A stretch of 64,000 bases of DNA from positions 1,252,091 to 1,316,090 of the forward strand of contig CATQHB010000002.1 of NCBI GenBank assembly GCA_958295765.1, given 5' to 3'. A program made the translations under genes and the position numbers. Below are positions 9,356 through 18,736 of the stretch, one piece after another; position 1 is the stretch's first letter, and every line of letters starts with the position of its first letter. The notes under the pieces are model-generated. The model was not told where the DNA came from and did no database searches. It worked only from the letters and a program-made list of their open reading frames with translations. The DNA comes from an uncultured Dehalococcoidia bacterium. GTDB lineage: Bacteria > Chloroflexota > Dehalococcoidia > Lucifugimonadales > UBA3495.

Positions 9356-9784
9356 TTAACCGCCGGCCGGGAATGACAGCGGGCCATTATACCGGGGCAA
9401 GTCCTCGGTGTCGGTGGCCGGGCCGGGCGGCGCCAGGTCCGGCGCGGGCTGGATGCTGTCCATAATCCGCAGCACCGCGTCGGCGTTCTCCATAGAATCA
9501 TCCAGGGCGAACTTCAGAAAGGGAACATAGCGCATTTTCAGGCGGTCTCGCAACTCCCGCCGCAGAAAGGCCGCCGCCGATTGTATGCCGTCCAGGGCGG
9601 ATTTCTTGGCGTCCGAGTCGCCCATAACGCTGAGATAGACCCGGGCATTGCGCAGGTCGCTGGAAGTCTGCACCTGGGTGATGCTGATGACGCCGTTGAG
9701 CCGGGGGTCTTTAATTTCGCGGGAAAGCAGTTGGCTGATTTCCTGGCGCAACAGGCCGTTGATGCGGTCAGTACGTCGGGACAT
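9356..9784 (-). CDS. rbfA: 30S ribosome-binding factor A
   Basis: Late 30S maturation and cold-adaptation factor with a KH-type fold. The start chosen is ATG 9784 (MSRRTDRINGLLRQEISQ), preceded by AGGGGAGC; the open frame extends to 9943 but that extension is not RbfA-like. This gives 142 residues. Family features: LLRQEISQLLSREIKDPRLNGVISITQVQ, then SSDLRNARVYLSVMGD, then FLRRELRDRLKMRYVPFLKFALDDSMENADAV. The last 25 residues are a proline-rich, disordered-looking tail. It lies 106 bases downstream of infB. Confidence 0.95.
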   Translation of the reverse strand: MSRRTDRINGLLRQEISQLLSREIKDPRLNGVISITQVQTSSDLRNARVYLSVMGDSDAKKSALDGIQSAAAFLRRELRDRLKMRYVPFLKFALDDSMENADAVLRIMDSIQPAPDLAPPGPATDTEDLPRYNGPLSFPAGG

Positions 9785-9890
9785 AGAACGCTCCCCTGAG
9801 GCAGGATGGGATGAAATGGGGCCTAGCAACCCTACCGAAACCATTAGCGGGATTGGACGGGATTGGAAAGGGGCCGTAGCCGGTTCCCGG

Positions 9891-11696
9891 CTAACGCTGG
9901 CTCCTTTCCTGTCGGTGGGCTTGCAGGATGTCGCCGAGTTCAAAGTCGTTGAAGTCGGTCAACAGGATGCCGCAGTCCATACCGTTGGTAATTTCGTTGA
10001 CCTCATCCCGGAAGTGGCGCAAGCTGTTGATGCCGGTTTCCTCCAGCGTCTTGCCCTCGCGCATTACCCGAATGGCGGCGCCCCGGACAATCCGGCCCTC
10101 AATAACCCGACAGCCGGCAATCTTCACGTTGCGGCGGGAGGGGAATATCTCGCGAACCTCGGCTTGACCCAGGATTACGTCGGTAAAGGTAGGCTCCAGC
10201 ATCCCGTGCAGGGCCTGTTCCACGTCATCAATCAGTTGGTAGATAATCCCGTAGTGGCGGATTTCCACGCCCATTCGGTCGGCCACCCGCTCCACGCCCA
10301 TCTCCTCGCCAACGGAAAAAGCTACGATGATGGCGTTGGAGGCGCTGGCTAACAGCACGTCGGACTCGGTTACGTTCCCGCTGCCGGCGTGGAGGATGCG
10401 TACCCGGGCCTCGGCGTCAGTCAGGCGTTCCAGGGACTGGCGAACCGCTTCTACGCTGCCCTGAACGTCGGCCTTGAGCACCAGGTTCAGCTCCTTAATA
10501 TCACCGGCGTCAATCTGCTTGACGACCTCTTCCAGGGTCAGGGCGCGGACTTGGGACTGCTGGGTTGACTTCAGCCGCTCCCGGTCATGGACGATCGAGC
10601 GGGCCATCCGCTCGGTGGGCAGCACGGCCATCAAGTCGCCGGCCTCGGGCAGGGAGCCAAAGCCCAGCAACTCGGCCGGCGCGCCGGGGACTACTTCCTT
10701 GACGATCCGGCCCCGGTCATTGGTAATCGCCTTGACCCGCCCCCAGGACGTGCCGGCGACGACGTAATCGCCCACCCCCAGCGTACCGCTTTGCACCAGC
10801 ACCGTGGCGGTGGGGCCGCGTTTCCGGTCCAGCTTGGCCTCAATGATGACGCCGCTGGCCGGACTGGTGGGGTTGGCCTTGAGTTCGGCGATCTCGGCCA
10901 CTACCAGCAGGTTCTCCAGCAGGTCGTCGATGCCCTCTCCAGTGCGGGCGGAAACGGGGACGGAAATAATGTCGCCGCCCCAGTCTTCCACCAACAGGTT
11001 ATGCTGGCTCAGTTGCCGCTTGACCCGCTCCGGGTCGGCGCCGGGCAGGTCCATTTTGTTGATGGCGACTACGATGGGAACCTCGGCGGCCCTGGCGTGG
11101 TCAATGGCTTCCTCGGTCTGGGGCATTATGCCGTCATCAGCAGCTACCACCAGCACCGCAATGTCGGTAACCCGCGCGCCCCGGGAGCGGATTGAGGTAA
11201 AGGCTTCGTGGCCCGGCGTATCCAGGAAGGTTATTTTCTGGTCCTGGTAATCCACCTGGTAGGCGCCGATGTGCTGGGTAATCCCGCCGATTTCCCGGTC
11301 GGCGACGTGGGCGTTGCGGATGGAATCGAGCAGGCTGGTTTTGCCGTGGTCAACGTGGCCCAGGATGGTAACTACCGGCGGGCGCAGGGCCAGGGCGGTA
11401 TCTTCCTCGAATCCGTTGCCGGACCGGATCGCGGCGCCGACCAGGGCGCCCTTTTCCGCCACCGGCTCAGCGACCCGGGTGCGGATGCCATAGGCGGCGG
11501 TTACCAGGGCCGCTACCTCGTGGTTGATTACCTGGTTCATAGAGACCATGATGCCGTTGCGCATCAATTGCTTGATAACGTCCACCGGGCTTTGGTCAAC
11601 AAGCTCGGACAGGTGCTTGACGCTCAACGTCTGAGGCAGCACCAGGGTTCGGGAAGGGCCGCGGCGGCCACCTCTGTTGGGTCCGTCAGTAGTCAT
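9891..11696 (-). CDS. infB: Translation initiation factor IF-2
   Basis: GTPase that places initiator tRNA on the 30S subunit. 601 residues, a short form: the N-terminus has only about 15 basic residues ([12 protein letters not shown]) before the IF2N domain ([21 protein letters not shown]), so the long N-terminal extension of enterobacterial IF-2 is missing. G-domain motifs: [17 protein letters not shown] (G1), DTPGHEAF (G3), NKMD (G4). Domains II, III and C follow in normal order. Its ATG at 11696 lies one base after the ylxR stop codon, implying translational coupling. Confidence 0.97.
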   Translation of the reverse strand: MTTDGPNRGGRRGPSRTLVLPQTLSVKHLSELVDQSPVDVIKQLMRNGIMVSMNQVINHEVAALVTAAYGIRTRVAEPVAEKGALVGAAIRSGNGFEEDTALALRPPVVTILGHVDHGKTSLLDSIRNAHVADREIGGITQHIGAYQVDYQDQKITFLDTPGHEAFTSIRSRGARVTDIAVLVVAADDGIMPQTEEAIDHARAAEVPIVVAINKMDLPGADPERVKRQLSQHNLLVEDWGGDIISVPVSARTGEGIDDLLENLLVVAEIAELKANPTSPASGVIIEAKLDRKRGPTATVLVQSGTLGVGDYVVAGTSWGRVKAITNDRGRIVKEVVPGAPAELLGFGSLPEAGDLMAVLPTERMARSIVHDRERLKSTQQSQVRALTLEEVVKQIDAGDIKELNLVLKADVQGSVEAVRQSLERLTDAEARVRILHAGSGNVTESDVLLASASNAIIVAFSVGEEMGVERVADRMGVEIRHYGIIYQLIDDVEQALHGMLEPTFTDVILGQAEVREIFPSRRNVKIAGCRVIEGRIVRGAAIRVMREGKTLEETGINSLRHFRDEVNEITNGMDCGILLTDFNDFELGDILQAHRQERSQR

Positions 11697-11697
11697 T

Positions 11698-11994
11698 CTA
11701 TTTCTCCGATGATGTTGGCCCGGTTACCTGTTCCCGATAATAATTCAGCAGGGCCTCCCGGTCGCCGGCGGGGATTGAGGCTTTCAACCCGCGTTCCAGC
11801 CCGCCTCGGCGAATACCCCTTTCCCAACAGTCGGGCGCGGCGCATAGGTAGGCTCCCCGACCGGAAACTTTCCCGCTGGCGTCGGCCTGAACCATACCCT
11901 GGGGAGTACGAACAATGCGGGTCAATTCCCGCTTGGGCGCCCGTTGGCCGCAGGCGACGCACCGGCGCTCGGGTATATGCCGGGTCTTGGGCAA
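11698..11994 (-). CDS. ylxR: YlxR family protein (DUF448)
   Basis: A 98-residue nucleic-acid-binding protein of the YlxR/DUF448 family, encoded between nusA and infB in many bacteria and reported to act as an RNA-binding or RNase P-modulating factor. Visible signature: HIPERRCVACGQRAPKRELTRIVR, then ASGKVSGRGAYLCAAPDCWERG. The GRGAYLC loop is diagnostic. The single CxxC (Cys14 and Cys17) plus the later Cys residues could bind a metal. Start ATG 11994; the stop is next to the infB ATG. A longer frame shadow to 12103 on the same strand is a different reading frame and is not used. Confidence 0.93.
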   Translation of the reverse strand: MPKTRHIPERRCVACGQRAPKRELTRIVRTPQGMVQADASGKVSGRGAYLCAAPDCWERGIRRGGLERGLKASIPAGDREALLNYYREQVTGPTSSEK

Positions 11995-12124
11995 GTCGCT
12001 TGGCCTCCTCTATTTTCATCCTGCCGGCGGCAACCGGAATCCAGGCCCCCGGAAAGGCGGTCATCTTACCGGAAGGACGGGCCAAGCGCGGGGCTGCCGG
12101 CAAAGGCGGACTCCGGCTGCTCGG

Positions 12125-13747
12125 CTAACGTCCGCCGCCCCGCCGGGCGCCGCCGCGGCCGGCCCCACCGGCGCCGCTCCTCCGGGAACGGCGTCCCCCG
12201 CGCCCGCCGCCTCGACTTTCGCCGACAATATCCTCGGCGAAACGAATCTTCCCGGCGTCGGGAGTAAGTACCGGAACATCGGGCAAGTCGGGGAAAAACT
12301 CCTCTTCTTCCTCTTCCTCGTCTTCTACCATTACGCCGTCGAGGGTAAAGGAGGCCAATTCGTCCACGCTCAGGCTTTCCACGGTCTCGCTGTCGGCCTG
12401 CCGGGTATCCTCTTCCTCTCTAATCAGGGCTTCCAGCAGGGCGTCTTCGTCGATTGCGGCGACTTCGGCTACCGGGGTCTCGTCGCTCTCCGCCGTTACC
12501 GGCTCAACTTCCGGCTCGACGGCGGTCAGCGTTTCCTCCGGGGATTCCGTTACCCCTTCTACAGCGGCGGCTATGGCTTCCGCCTCGGCCACGGCATCCG
12601 AAACCGTCTCGGCACTCTCGGCGGCAGCCGCGGCGGCCTCCAGAGCCGCCTGGCGCCGCTGTTCTTCCAACTGGCGCTGGCGGGTTTCCTTGATTTCCTC
12701 CCACTCGGTCAAGCCCTTGATGTCCAGCCGCCAGCCCACCAGCCGGGCGGCCAGCCGGGCGTTCTGCCCCTCTTTGCCGATTGCCAGGGAAAGCTGCCGG
12801 TCGGGGACTACCACGATGGCGGTCTGCTCCTCCGGGGCCAGTTCCACGTGGACTACTTCGGAGGGGCTGATGGCCTTGGCGATAAAAGCCCGGGGGTCGG
12901 CTTCCCAAGGCACCACGTCAATCTTTTCCCCTTGCAGTTCGTTGACGATGCTCTGGATGCGGTTGCCCCGCAAGCCGATGCAGGCGCCCACCGGGTCAAC
13001 CCCGTCCTGGGTAGCGTGAACCGCCACCTTGCTGCGGAAGCCGGCGTCCCGGGAAATGGCCTTGATTTCCACCGTGCCGTTATAAACCTCCGGCACTTCA
13101 ATCTCAAAGAGCCGCTTCAGCATATTCCGGTCGCTGCGGGAGACCAGGATGTCCGGCCCCTTGGGGCCGTTGCGCACGTCCAGCACATACACCTTGATGC
13201 GCTGCCCTTTCTTGTAACGCTCCGTCGGCACCTGCTCGTCGGAGGGCATTATGGCCTGGGCCCGGCCCATATCCAGGAGGACACTGCGGTTGGGTTCCAG
13301 TTGTTCCACCACCCCGGTGATGATGTCATCCCGGTGTTGCAGGAACTCTTCGTAGAGCAGTTCCCGCTCCGCTTCCCGCAACCGCTGCAAGATTACCTGC
13401 TTGGCGGTCTGGGCGGCGATGCGGCTGACGTAGCGGTCGTCGTATTTCAGCGGTTCGTCGGCGGCCAGTTCATCGCCCAGGGCCACGTTCTTCTTGATGG
13501 CCTGGGCTTCCTGGAGGGTTATCTCCCGAACCGGATTTTCCACGTCTTCCACGACGGTTTTCAGGGCAAAGACGCTCACGTCCCCGGTATTGGGGTTGAG
13601 GGTAACGGTGATGTTCTGCCCCGCCGCCGGGTTATCCTTCTTGAAAGCCGATGCCAAGGCTACCTCGATGGCTTGAAGCACTTGCTCTTTGGGCAGGTGC
13701 CGTTCCGCGGCCAGTTGGGTCAGCGCTATCAAAAAATCGCTTTTCAC
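12125..13747 (-). CDS. nusA: Transcription elongation factor NusA with RGG-rich tail
   Basis: RNA polymerase-binding factor in pausing, termination and antitermination. GTG 13747 is the likely start (VKSDFLIALTQLAAER, with GGGAG upstream), giving 540 residues; a TTG at 13804 would add 19 atypical residues. Domains: N-terminal RNAP-binding (1-125), S1 (near 135-200, DIITGVVEQLEPNRSVLLDMG), KH1 (GCIGLRGNRIQSIVNEL) and KH2 (LAIGKEGQNARLAARLVGW). After these come about 190 residues not usual in NusA: an Ala/Glu-rich acidic linker and a run of EEEEEEE, then a 32-residue Gly/Arg tail (SRGGGRGGRRSRRSG). First gene of the translation cluster; the usual upstream rimP is missing. Confidence 0.95.
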   Translation of the reverse strand: MKSDFLIALTQLAAERHLPKEQVLQAIEVALASAFKKDNPAAGQNITVTLNPNTGDVSVFALKTVVEDVENPVREITLQEAQAIKKNVALGDELAADEPLKYDDRYVSRIAAQTAKQVILQRLREAERELLYEEFLQHRDDIITGVVEQLEPNRSVLLDMGRAQAIMPSDEQVPTERYKKGQRIKVYVLDVRNGPKGPDILVSRSDRNMLKRLFEIEVPEVYNGTVEIKAISRDAGFRSKVAVHATQDGVDPVGACIGLRGNRIQSIVNELQGEKIDVVPWEADPRAFIAKAISPSEVVHVELAPEEQTAIVVVPDRQLSLAIGKEGQNARLAARLVGWRLDIKGLTEWEEIKETRQRQLEEQRRQAALEAAAAAAESAETVSDAVAEAEAIAAAVEGVTESPEETLTAVEPEVEPVTAESDETPVAEVAAIDEDALLEALIREEEDTRQADSETVESLSVDELASFTLDGVMVEDEEEEEEEFFPDLPDVPVLTPDAGKIRFAEDIVGESRGGGRGGRRSRRSGAGGAGRGGARRGGGR

Positions 13748-13804
13748 GGCGTAGCTCCCAGGCTGAAGCTGATTTAAGCTGCCAGCAGCTTGACTTGAGG
13801 CCAA

Positions 13805-14135
13805 TTAGTAAGAAAGCGGGACTAACCCCGCTTCCCGCGCCAATTCACCCGGTCAGTATAGCATTGACCGGGGCCACTTTCAAGATTTTCTGCAATCGGC
13901 GCTCAGGCCGGCGCAAAGTCAATGCCAATAACAATATCTGCTCATGATGAGCTTGTCGAACCACCAGTTTATCCTTCGACAAGCTCAGAATGAGCGGAGG
14001 GGTTACTCCAGCATTGAGCCAGGTCCCGGCAAGCACGTTCAAGGGAATAGGTTGGATCTGGATTCCCGGTTGCTCAGCAATTAAGGCATTTCGTCAGGAT
14101 GGCGTTACGGAAAATCAGGCGGTTGGCGCCGGTCC
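13805..14135. other. Intergenic gap with one R3 repeat
   Basis: About 330 bases between the nusA and membrane-protein genes. An R3 palindrome occupies 13938-13998, preceded by GCGCAAAGTCAATGCCAAT, its outer repeat. No ORF resembling RimP, the gene normally found here, is present in any frame. Confidence 0.8.
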
Positions 14136-16580
14136 TTACCGACTTCCTACCAAAGTTTCCGCCTCCCAGGTCGGCGCTGAGCCGGAAATATACTGGCCGG
14201 TGTGGATTCTGCTGATGGGATAGTCCGGCAGCCAAACCCGCGCGGTGCACTTGCCCCCGGCTATTCCGCCGGCTTGGACGAAGTCAAAGTCCAAGTTGTC
14301 GAACCCATACTGCCGGCGGTTCCTGGGCAGGTCATCCTCGTCGGCGGGATACAAGTGTAGAAAGAATGTCTCGGAAATATCCGCCGGGGCGCACGGCTCC
14401 CGGAAGTAAATCAAAAGGTTTTCCCCCAGATACACGTCGAATTTCCCCCGGATAACCGGAGCGCCGGCAGCTTCAATTATTCTTTCCGCATCCCGGAATT
14501 GGGTGATGTTTCCCCAAAAGCGCCGCTTGCCGTCAATCCGATAGCCCATACTAATCTGGTAGATGGGGTAATCCGGGAGCTGAAAGACCATTAAGCATTT
14601 CCCGTCAAACTTTACGCCTTTCTCGCCAAAATCAAAGAACAGCAGGCGCCGATTCCCTCCCTGTTGCTTGACATATATCGGCAAGTCATTCAGGTCAACC
14701 GGAACCACGGAAAGCATAAAACGGTCAGCTACGTCCTCGGGTTCACAGGATTCGTTGACGTAGGTCAGCGTTTTTGCCGGTTCGTTGTAATACAGGTCAA
14801 AGCCGCCGTCGCTGGCGGCCGGAGAACCGGCCACCGCATCCCGGTAGATTTGCCGGTAGGCGTCGGCGGTGGCATCGTCCGCCGCCGCCAGGTCAAGGGC
14901 GGCAACGCTCAGGACGGGGTTATTATAGATCTCGCGGCGGTGGACAACCGGAGCAAATATAGCTACCTTCCTTCCGTCCCGAAAGTCCTTAAAGTGGTTG
15001 GTGATGTAGAAGTCGCCGATGCCCTCTCCTTCGCCGGTAAGCGCCATCCGCTGCCGGTCTGACTCTGGAAAGTGGTTGGTGATGTAGATGTCGCCGATGC
15101 CCTCTCCTTCACCTTTGAGGGCTATTCTCTGCCGGTCTAACGCTGGAAGGAACGCGCGATTCCGATGGTCGTGATTGTTAATACCCCGCACCGGTATCCG
15201 GGAGTCCGGATAGGTTTCGGTCAGCCAGCGCAGGCCGTCCAGATAAGCAGTCCCCCAGTATTCCACCGGATACTGGTCGCCGAGGCGGCCCGGCGTTTCC
15301 CGGTCCACCAGGAAATTGAAATATGCCTGCTGATAGGGATGAATCCGAACCATCTGAAAGATAACAAGGAGAATACCCGCCCCCACCAGGGCGTACACCC
15401 CGGCGCGGACGGCAGTACGCCCCGATACCGAGGCCAGCCAATGCAGCCCGAACCCGGCCAGGGCGCAAAAGGGCGCGTAGAGAAAGTAGGTCTGTCGCCA
15501 GCCGTTATACATTGAGGGAGTGAACACGGCGACGGCGACCAAGGTCATAAGCAGGATTCCGATTAGCAGGATGCCAAATTTCAGGTCGGCGTGGCCCAGG
15601 AGGTCTCGGCGACTGGCCCAACCGCGCCGGAGGACGGCGATTATTCCGGCAAGGCCCAGCAGGAGCGCCACCGGTGGGGTCGTAATGGCGATCCAGGTCG
15701 GGATGTAATGCGACGGCAGAGCGTTTCCGATTATCAACTCGCCTTGGAACAGTTGGGGGAACACGGTCGGATGGTGGGACAGCCTGACGAACATCTCGAC
15801 GGTGCGCTCGACGGGGTTAGCCCAGAGGTAGGGCAGGGTAGCGTATAGGGTGAACATTGCCGCCAGAACGAACACGCCGCCAGTGATTAACGCGTGTTTT
15901 CTACCTTCCCTTGAGGCAAAGAGCAAATCCAGGGCGCGTAGGGCCGGCACGGCGGCGAACAAGACCACGCCCAATATGCGAATGTTGATGAGAATACCGA
16001 CGGCCAGGCCGCACAGCAGAAACGCCCCCACCGTATCCTTGCGGAAAGCCCGGTGGGTCAAAAACAGGGCCACCATAAACATCGCGGCCAGGGGCACGTC
16101 TTTGGTGTTGACGAAGGATTCGGCGTACAGTCGCGGGTGCAGCAGGAACAGCAGCATCGCGAACAGCGCGATAACCGTACTGCCGAACAGCCCGCGGGTC
16201 AGCAGGTAGCAGAAAAAGCCACCGGCTATAAAGAACAGGTGGCTCAGAATGTGGCGGCTGAGTAGGATGGCGCGGGTATCGTCCAGTCCCAGGGCGCGCT
16301 CGACCATCAGGAGGGGCATCTCAAAGGTCGTGCCGTAAAACTTATCGTGATTGCTCAGCAGTTCGTCGTCCTGGCCGAGCACGTAGCCGATCGTCTCCAG
16401 GGCAATATCGCGCTGCCAGAACTCGTCCCACGATACGCCGTAGTCGTCAAGGACGGCGACTCCCACCGCCGCGAAAACCGCGCATACGACAATGGCCCAA
16501 ACCGGATGGGGAACTCGGGACAGGCGGAAGCCAAACTTCCCCCATAGCGTCCTAACCGGCTGCCAGGCTGAAAGACTCAT
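14136..16580 (-). CDS. GT-C-type membrane glycosyltransferase-like protein
   Basis: An 814-residue protein. Residues about 25-400 hold 10 or more hydrophobic helices in the arrangement of GT-C enzymes (PMT/ArnT/GT39-83), with an acidic first-loop motif SWDEFWQRD and HPRLYAESFVNTKDVPLA after the third or fourth helix. It would transfer a sugar from a polyprenyl phosphate on the outer face. Residues after about 480 are soluble: a 26-residue in-frame tandem duplication (DNA 14991-15146), then two copies of a roughly 100-residue domain. These share C-x-P-x-D at the start, DLP in the middle and GKC...LPDYPI near the end. Acceptor unknown. The gene is isolated from other sugar genes. Confidence 0.75.
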   Translation of the reverse strand: MSLSAWQPVRTLWGKFGFRLSRVPHPVWAIVVCAVFAAVGVAVLDDYGVSWDEFWQRDIALETIGYVLGQDDELLSNHDKFYGTTFEMPLLMVERALGLDDTRAILLSRHILSHLFFIAGGFFCYLLTRGLFGSTVIALFAMLLFLLHPRLYAESFVNTKDVPLAAMFMVALFLTHRAFRKDTVGAFLLCGLAVGILINIRILGVVLFAAVPALRALDLLFASREGRKHALITGGVFVLAAMFTLYATLPYLWANPVERTVEMFVRLSHHPTVFPQLFQGELIIGNALPSHYIPTWIAITTPPVALLLGLAGIIAVLRRGWASRRDLLGHADLKFGILLIGILLMTLVAVAVFTPSMYNGWRQTYFLYAPFCALAGFGLHWLASVSGRTAVRAGVYALVGAGILLVIFQMVRIHPYQQAYFNFLVDRETPGRLGDQYPVEYWGTAYLDGLRWLTETYPDSRIPVRGINNHDHRNRAFLPALDRQRIALKGEGEGIGDIYITNHFPESDRQRMALTGEGEGIGDFYITNHFKDFRDGRKVAIFAPVVHRREIYNNPVLSVAALDLAAADDATADAYRQIYRDAVAGSPAASDGGFDLYYNEPAKTLTYVNESCEPEDVADRFMLSVVPVDLNDLPIYVKQQGGNRRLLFFDFGEKGVKFDGKCLMVFQLPDYPIYQISMGYRIDGKRRFWGNITQFRDAERIIEAAGAPVIRGKFDVYLGENLLIYFREPCAPADISETFFLHLYPADEDDLPRNRRQYGFDNLDFDFVQAGGIAGGKCTARVWLPDYPISRIHTGQYISGSAPTWEAETLVGSR

Positions 16581-16688
16581 AGTGAAGGGGATTATACGAT
16601 AAGGGGGAGAATAACGGTTATTCTGGTTGGCGTCATAAGTCGAAGCAACCGGGTTCGGGGCGGGCGGTTTGGCGGCCGGTATTGCCGG

Positions 16689-17639
16689 CTACCACCAGAT
16701 TTTGCCCTGGGACTCCTGGGCCAGTTGTTCGTAGTCTTTGGTCCAGAGGCTGGTGCTGAGGTACTTCCAGCCGCCGTCGGCCAGCAGGCAGACGATGTTG
16801 CCCCGTTCCATCCGCTCGGCCTGGCGCATGGCCCCGTACACCACCGAACCGGAGGAGATGCCGGCAAAGACGCCTTCCCGGTGCAGCAAGTCCCTAGTGG
16901 TGCGGAAGGCGGGCAGGCTGCTGACCAGCAGGCGGGCGTCCAGCATATTCAGGTCCAGAATGGGCGGGATGTAGCCGTCCTCCAGCCGGCGCAGGCCGGA
17001 AATAAAGTCGTCCGGTTCCGGCGCCACCGCCACTATCTTTACCGCCGGGTGGTGTTCCCGGAGCCGGCGGCCTACGCCCATCAGCGTCCCGCCGGTGCCG
17101 AGGCCGGCCACGAACATATCCACCTCCGGCACCGCCTCGACAATCTCCTGGCCGGTAGTTTCGTAGTGGGCATCCGGGTTGCCGCTGTTGCCGTACTGGT
17201 ACATCATCAGGTAATCGTGGGGGTTCTTTTCCGCCAGGGCCTGGGCCACTTCAATGGCGCCGTTGCTGCCCTTTTCCCCGTCGGAAAAGATGATGTCGGC
17301 GCCATAGGCGTAGAGCAGTTGGCTCCGCTCCTCACTGACGTTCTCCGGCATCACCACGGTGACCTTATAGCCCTTGAGCCGCCCAATCATCGCCAGGGAA
17401 ATGCCGGTATTGCCGCTGGTCGGCTCCAGCAGGGTGCGGTGGGGCGAAATCTCGCCCGCCGCCTCCGCCCGTTCAATCATTTTCAGGGCGATCCGGTCCT
17501 TGACGCTGCCGGTAGGGTTTTGCCCCTCCAGCTTGGCAAAGATACGCACTCCCGCCTTGGGGCTGAGGTTTTGCAGTTCAACCGTCGGGGTATTGCCGAT
17601 GGTCGCTAAAATACCCTTGTAGGCCAGCCGTGTCACCAT
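16689..17639 (-). CDS. cysM: CysM-type PLP cysteine synthase
   Basis: A PLP fold-type II enzyme making cysteine by beta-replacement on (phospho- or acetyl-)serine. 316 residues. Lysine for PLP is in NPTGSVKDR (about residue 48); phosphate-binding loop TSGNTGIS; GTGGTLMGVGRRLRE. It resembles mycobacterial CysM, which uses a thiocarboxylated carrier protein (CysO), more than plain CysK: shared features include YQYGN...AHYETTG and the C-terminal WKYLSTSLW. AAAGGAT precedes the ATG at 17639. The next gene upstream on the same strand is an E1-like ThiF/MoeB enzyme that could charge such a carrier; no carrier gene is seen here. A cystathionine synthase role is an alternative. Confidence 0.85.
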   Translation of the reverse strand: MVTRLAYKGILATIGNTPTVELQNLSPKAGVRIFAKLEGQNPTGSVKDRIALKMIERAEAAGEISPHRTLLEPTSGNTGISLAMIGRLKGYKVTVVMPENVSEERSQLLYAYGADIIFSDGEKGSNGAIEVAQALAEKNPHDYLMMYQYGNSGNPDAHYETTGQEIVEAVPEVDMFVAGLGTGGTLMGVGRRLREHHPAVKIVAVAPEPDDFISGLRRLEDGYIPPILDLNMLDARLLVSSLPAFRTTRDLLHREGVFAGISSGSVVYGAMRQAERMERGNIVCLLADGGWKYLSTSLWTKDYEQLAQESQGKIWW

Positions 17640-17702
17640 AATCCTTTCTTTTCTTTAGTCCTGCCTTGCCCTTATCCCCGGCCTTTCACTGGTGGGCGAA
17701 TT

Positions 17703-17771
17703 CCGCTCATGGTGAGCCTGTCGAACCATCCCAGTTGCGCCTTCGCCCTTCGACAAGCTCAGGGTAAGCGG
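17703..17771. repeat. R3 inverted-repeat element
   Basis: Left arm CCGCTCATGGTGAGCCTGTC, right arm CTTCGACAAGCTCAGGGTAAGCGG with two mismatches. It sits between cysM and the E1-like gene in the same operon direction. Confidence 0.8.
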
Positions 17772-17814
17772 TATGGTACTGGTGGGTTTAATTCCATACT
17801 CCCGCCCCAACAAC

Positions 17815-18657
17815 CTAGTCGTCGGCAACCCCCGCGGCCTCCGGGGCGGCCACGCCGCAGAACACTTCGTAGTCAATCAACTCGGTTACCGTGGGGTTGT
17901 CCCCGCAGAGGGGGCAGGCCGGGTTGCGCTTCAACTTGACCTCCCGGAAACTCATACTCAGGGCGTCAATCAGCAGCAACCGGGAGGAGAGGCTCTCGCC
18001 GATGCCCAGGAAGTATTTCAACGCCTCAGTGGCCTGGATGCTGCCCACCAGCCCGGTCAGCGCGCCCAGCACGCCGGCCTCGGCGCAGTTGGGCACCATG
18101 CCCGGCGGCGGCGGCGACGGGAACAGGCAGCGGTAGCAGCCCTGCCCCGGCAGGAACAGGGTCGATTGGCCGTCAAAAATCAGGATGCTGCCGTCCACCA
18201 GCGGCTTGTTCAGCAGATAGCAGGCATCGTTGACCAGGTAGCGGGTGGCAAAGTTGTCCGCCCCGTTAATCACCAGGTCATACTGGCTGATGATTTCCAT
18301 AGCGTTGTCCGACTCCAGGCGAACCTCGTGGGGGACAACCGTAACGTCCGGGTTGTAGGCGTGGATGTTGTCAATGGCCGACTGGAGCTTGGGCCGGCCG
18401 ATGTCGCCGGAGTGGTGCAGGATTTGCCGCTGCAAGTTGGAAATCTCCACCACGTCAAAGTCCACGATGCCGACGGTGCCGACGCCGGCCAGGGCCAGGT
18501 AGATGGCCGAGGGAGAACCGAGGCCGCCGGCGCCGACGATGAGGGCCTTGGCCTGCATCAGCTTGCGCTGTCCGGCGCTGCCCACGTCGCCCATAATGAT
18601 GTGCCGGCTGTAGCGTTTCACCTGTTCCGGCGTCAATGCCAGGGGTTGCTGCGTCAT
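17815..18657 (-). CDS. ThiF/MoeB-family adenylyltransferase (E1-like)
   Basis: A 280-residue enzyme that adenylates the C-terminal Gly-Gly of a ubiquitin-like sulfur carrier (ThiS, MoaD or CysO). Motifs: ATP-binding ALIVGAGGLGSPSAIYLALAGVG near 38-60, DFDVVEISNLQRQILH, catalytic-cysteine loop PNCAEAGVLGALTGLVGS near 190, and two zinc CxxC pairs (CYRC and CPLC). There is no C-terminal rhodanese domain, unlike MoeZ/MOCS3. AAGGAGG lies ahead of ATG 18657. Neighbours are an Rrf2-type regulator upstream and a CysM-like enzyme downstream, which point to cysteine synthesis via a protein thiocarboxylate, rather than to thiamine or molybdopterin; that is inference. Confidence 0.88.
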   Translation of the reverse strand: MTQQPLALTPEQVKRYSRHIIMGDVGSAGQRKLMQAKALIVGAGGLGSPSAIYLALAGVGTVGIVDFDVVEISNLQRQILHHSGDIGRPKLQSAIDNIHAYNPDVTVVPHEVRLESDNAMEIISQYDLVINGADNFATRYLVNDACYLLNKPLVDGSILIFDGQSTLFLPGQGCYRCLFPSPPPPGMVPNCAEAGVLGALTGLVGSIQATEALKYFLGIGESLSSRLLLIDALSMSFREVKLKRNPACPLCGDNPTVTELIDYEVFCGVAAPEAAGVADD

Positions 18658-18736
18658 CGTATTGTGCCTCCTTCAAGGGTTAAGCATCAGCGATTCAATC
18701 CCTGATTCTTAACTCCCAATTCCTGATTGAGAATAT

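Noticed and set aside
12061-12279. Minus-strand ORF at the end of nusA
   Set aside because: Out-of-frame reading of the Gly/Arg tail region; composition-driven.
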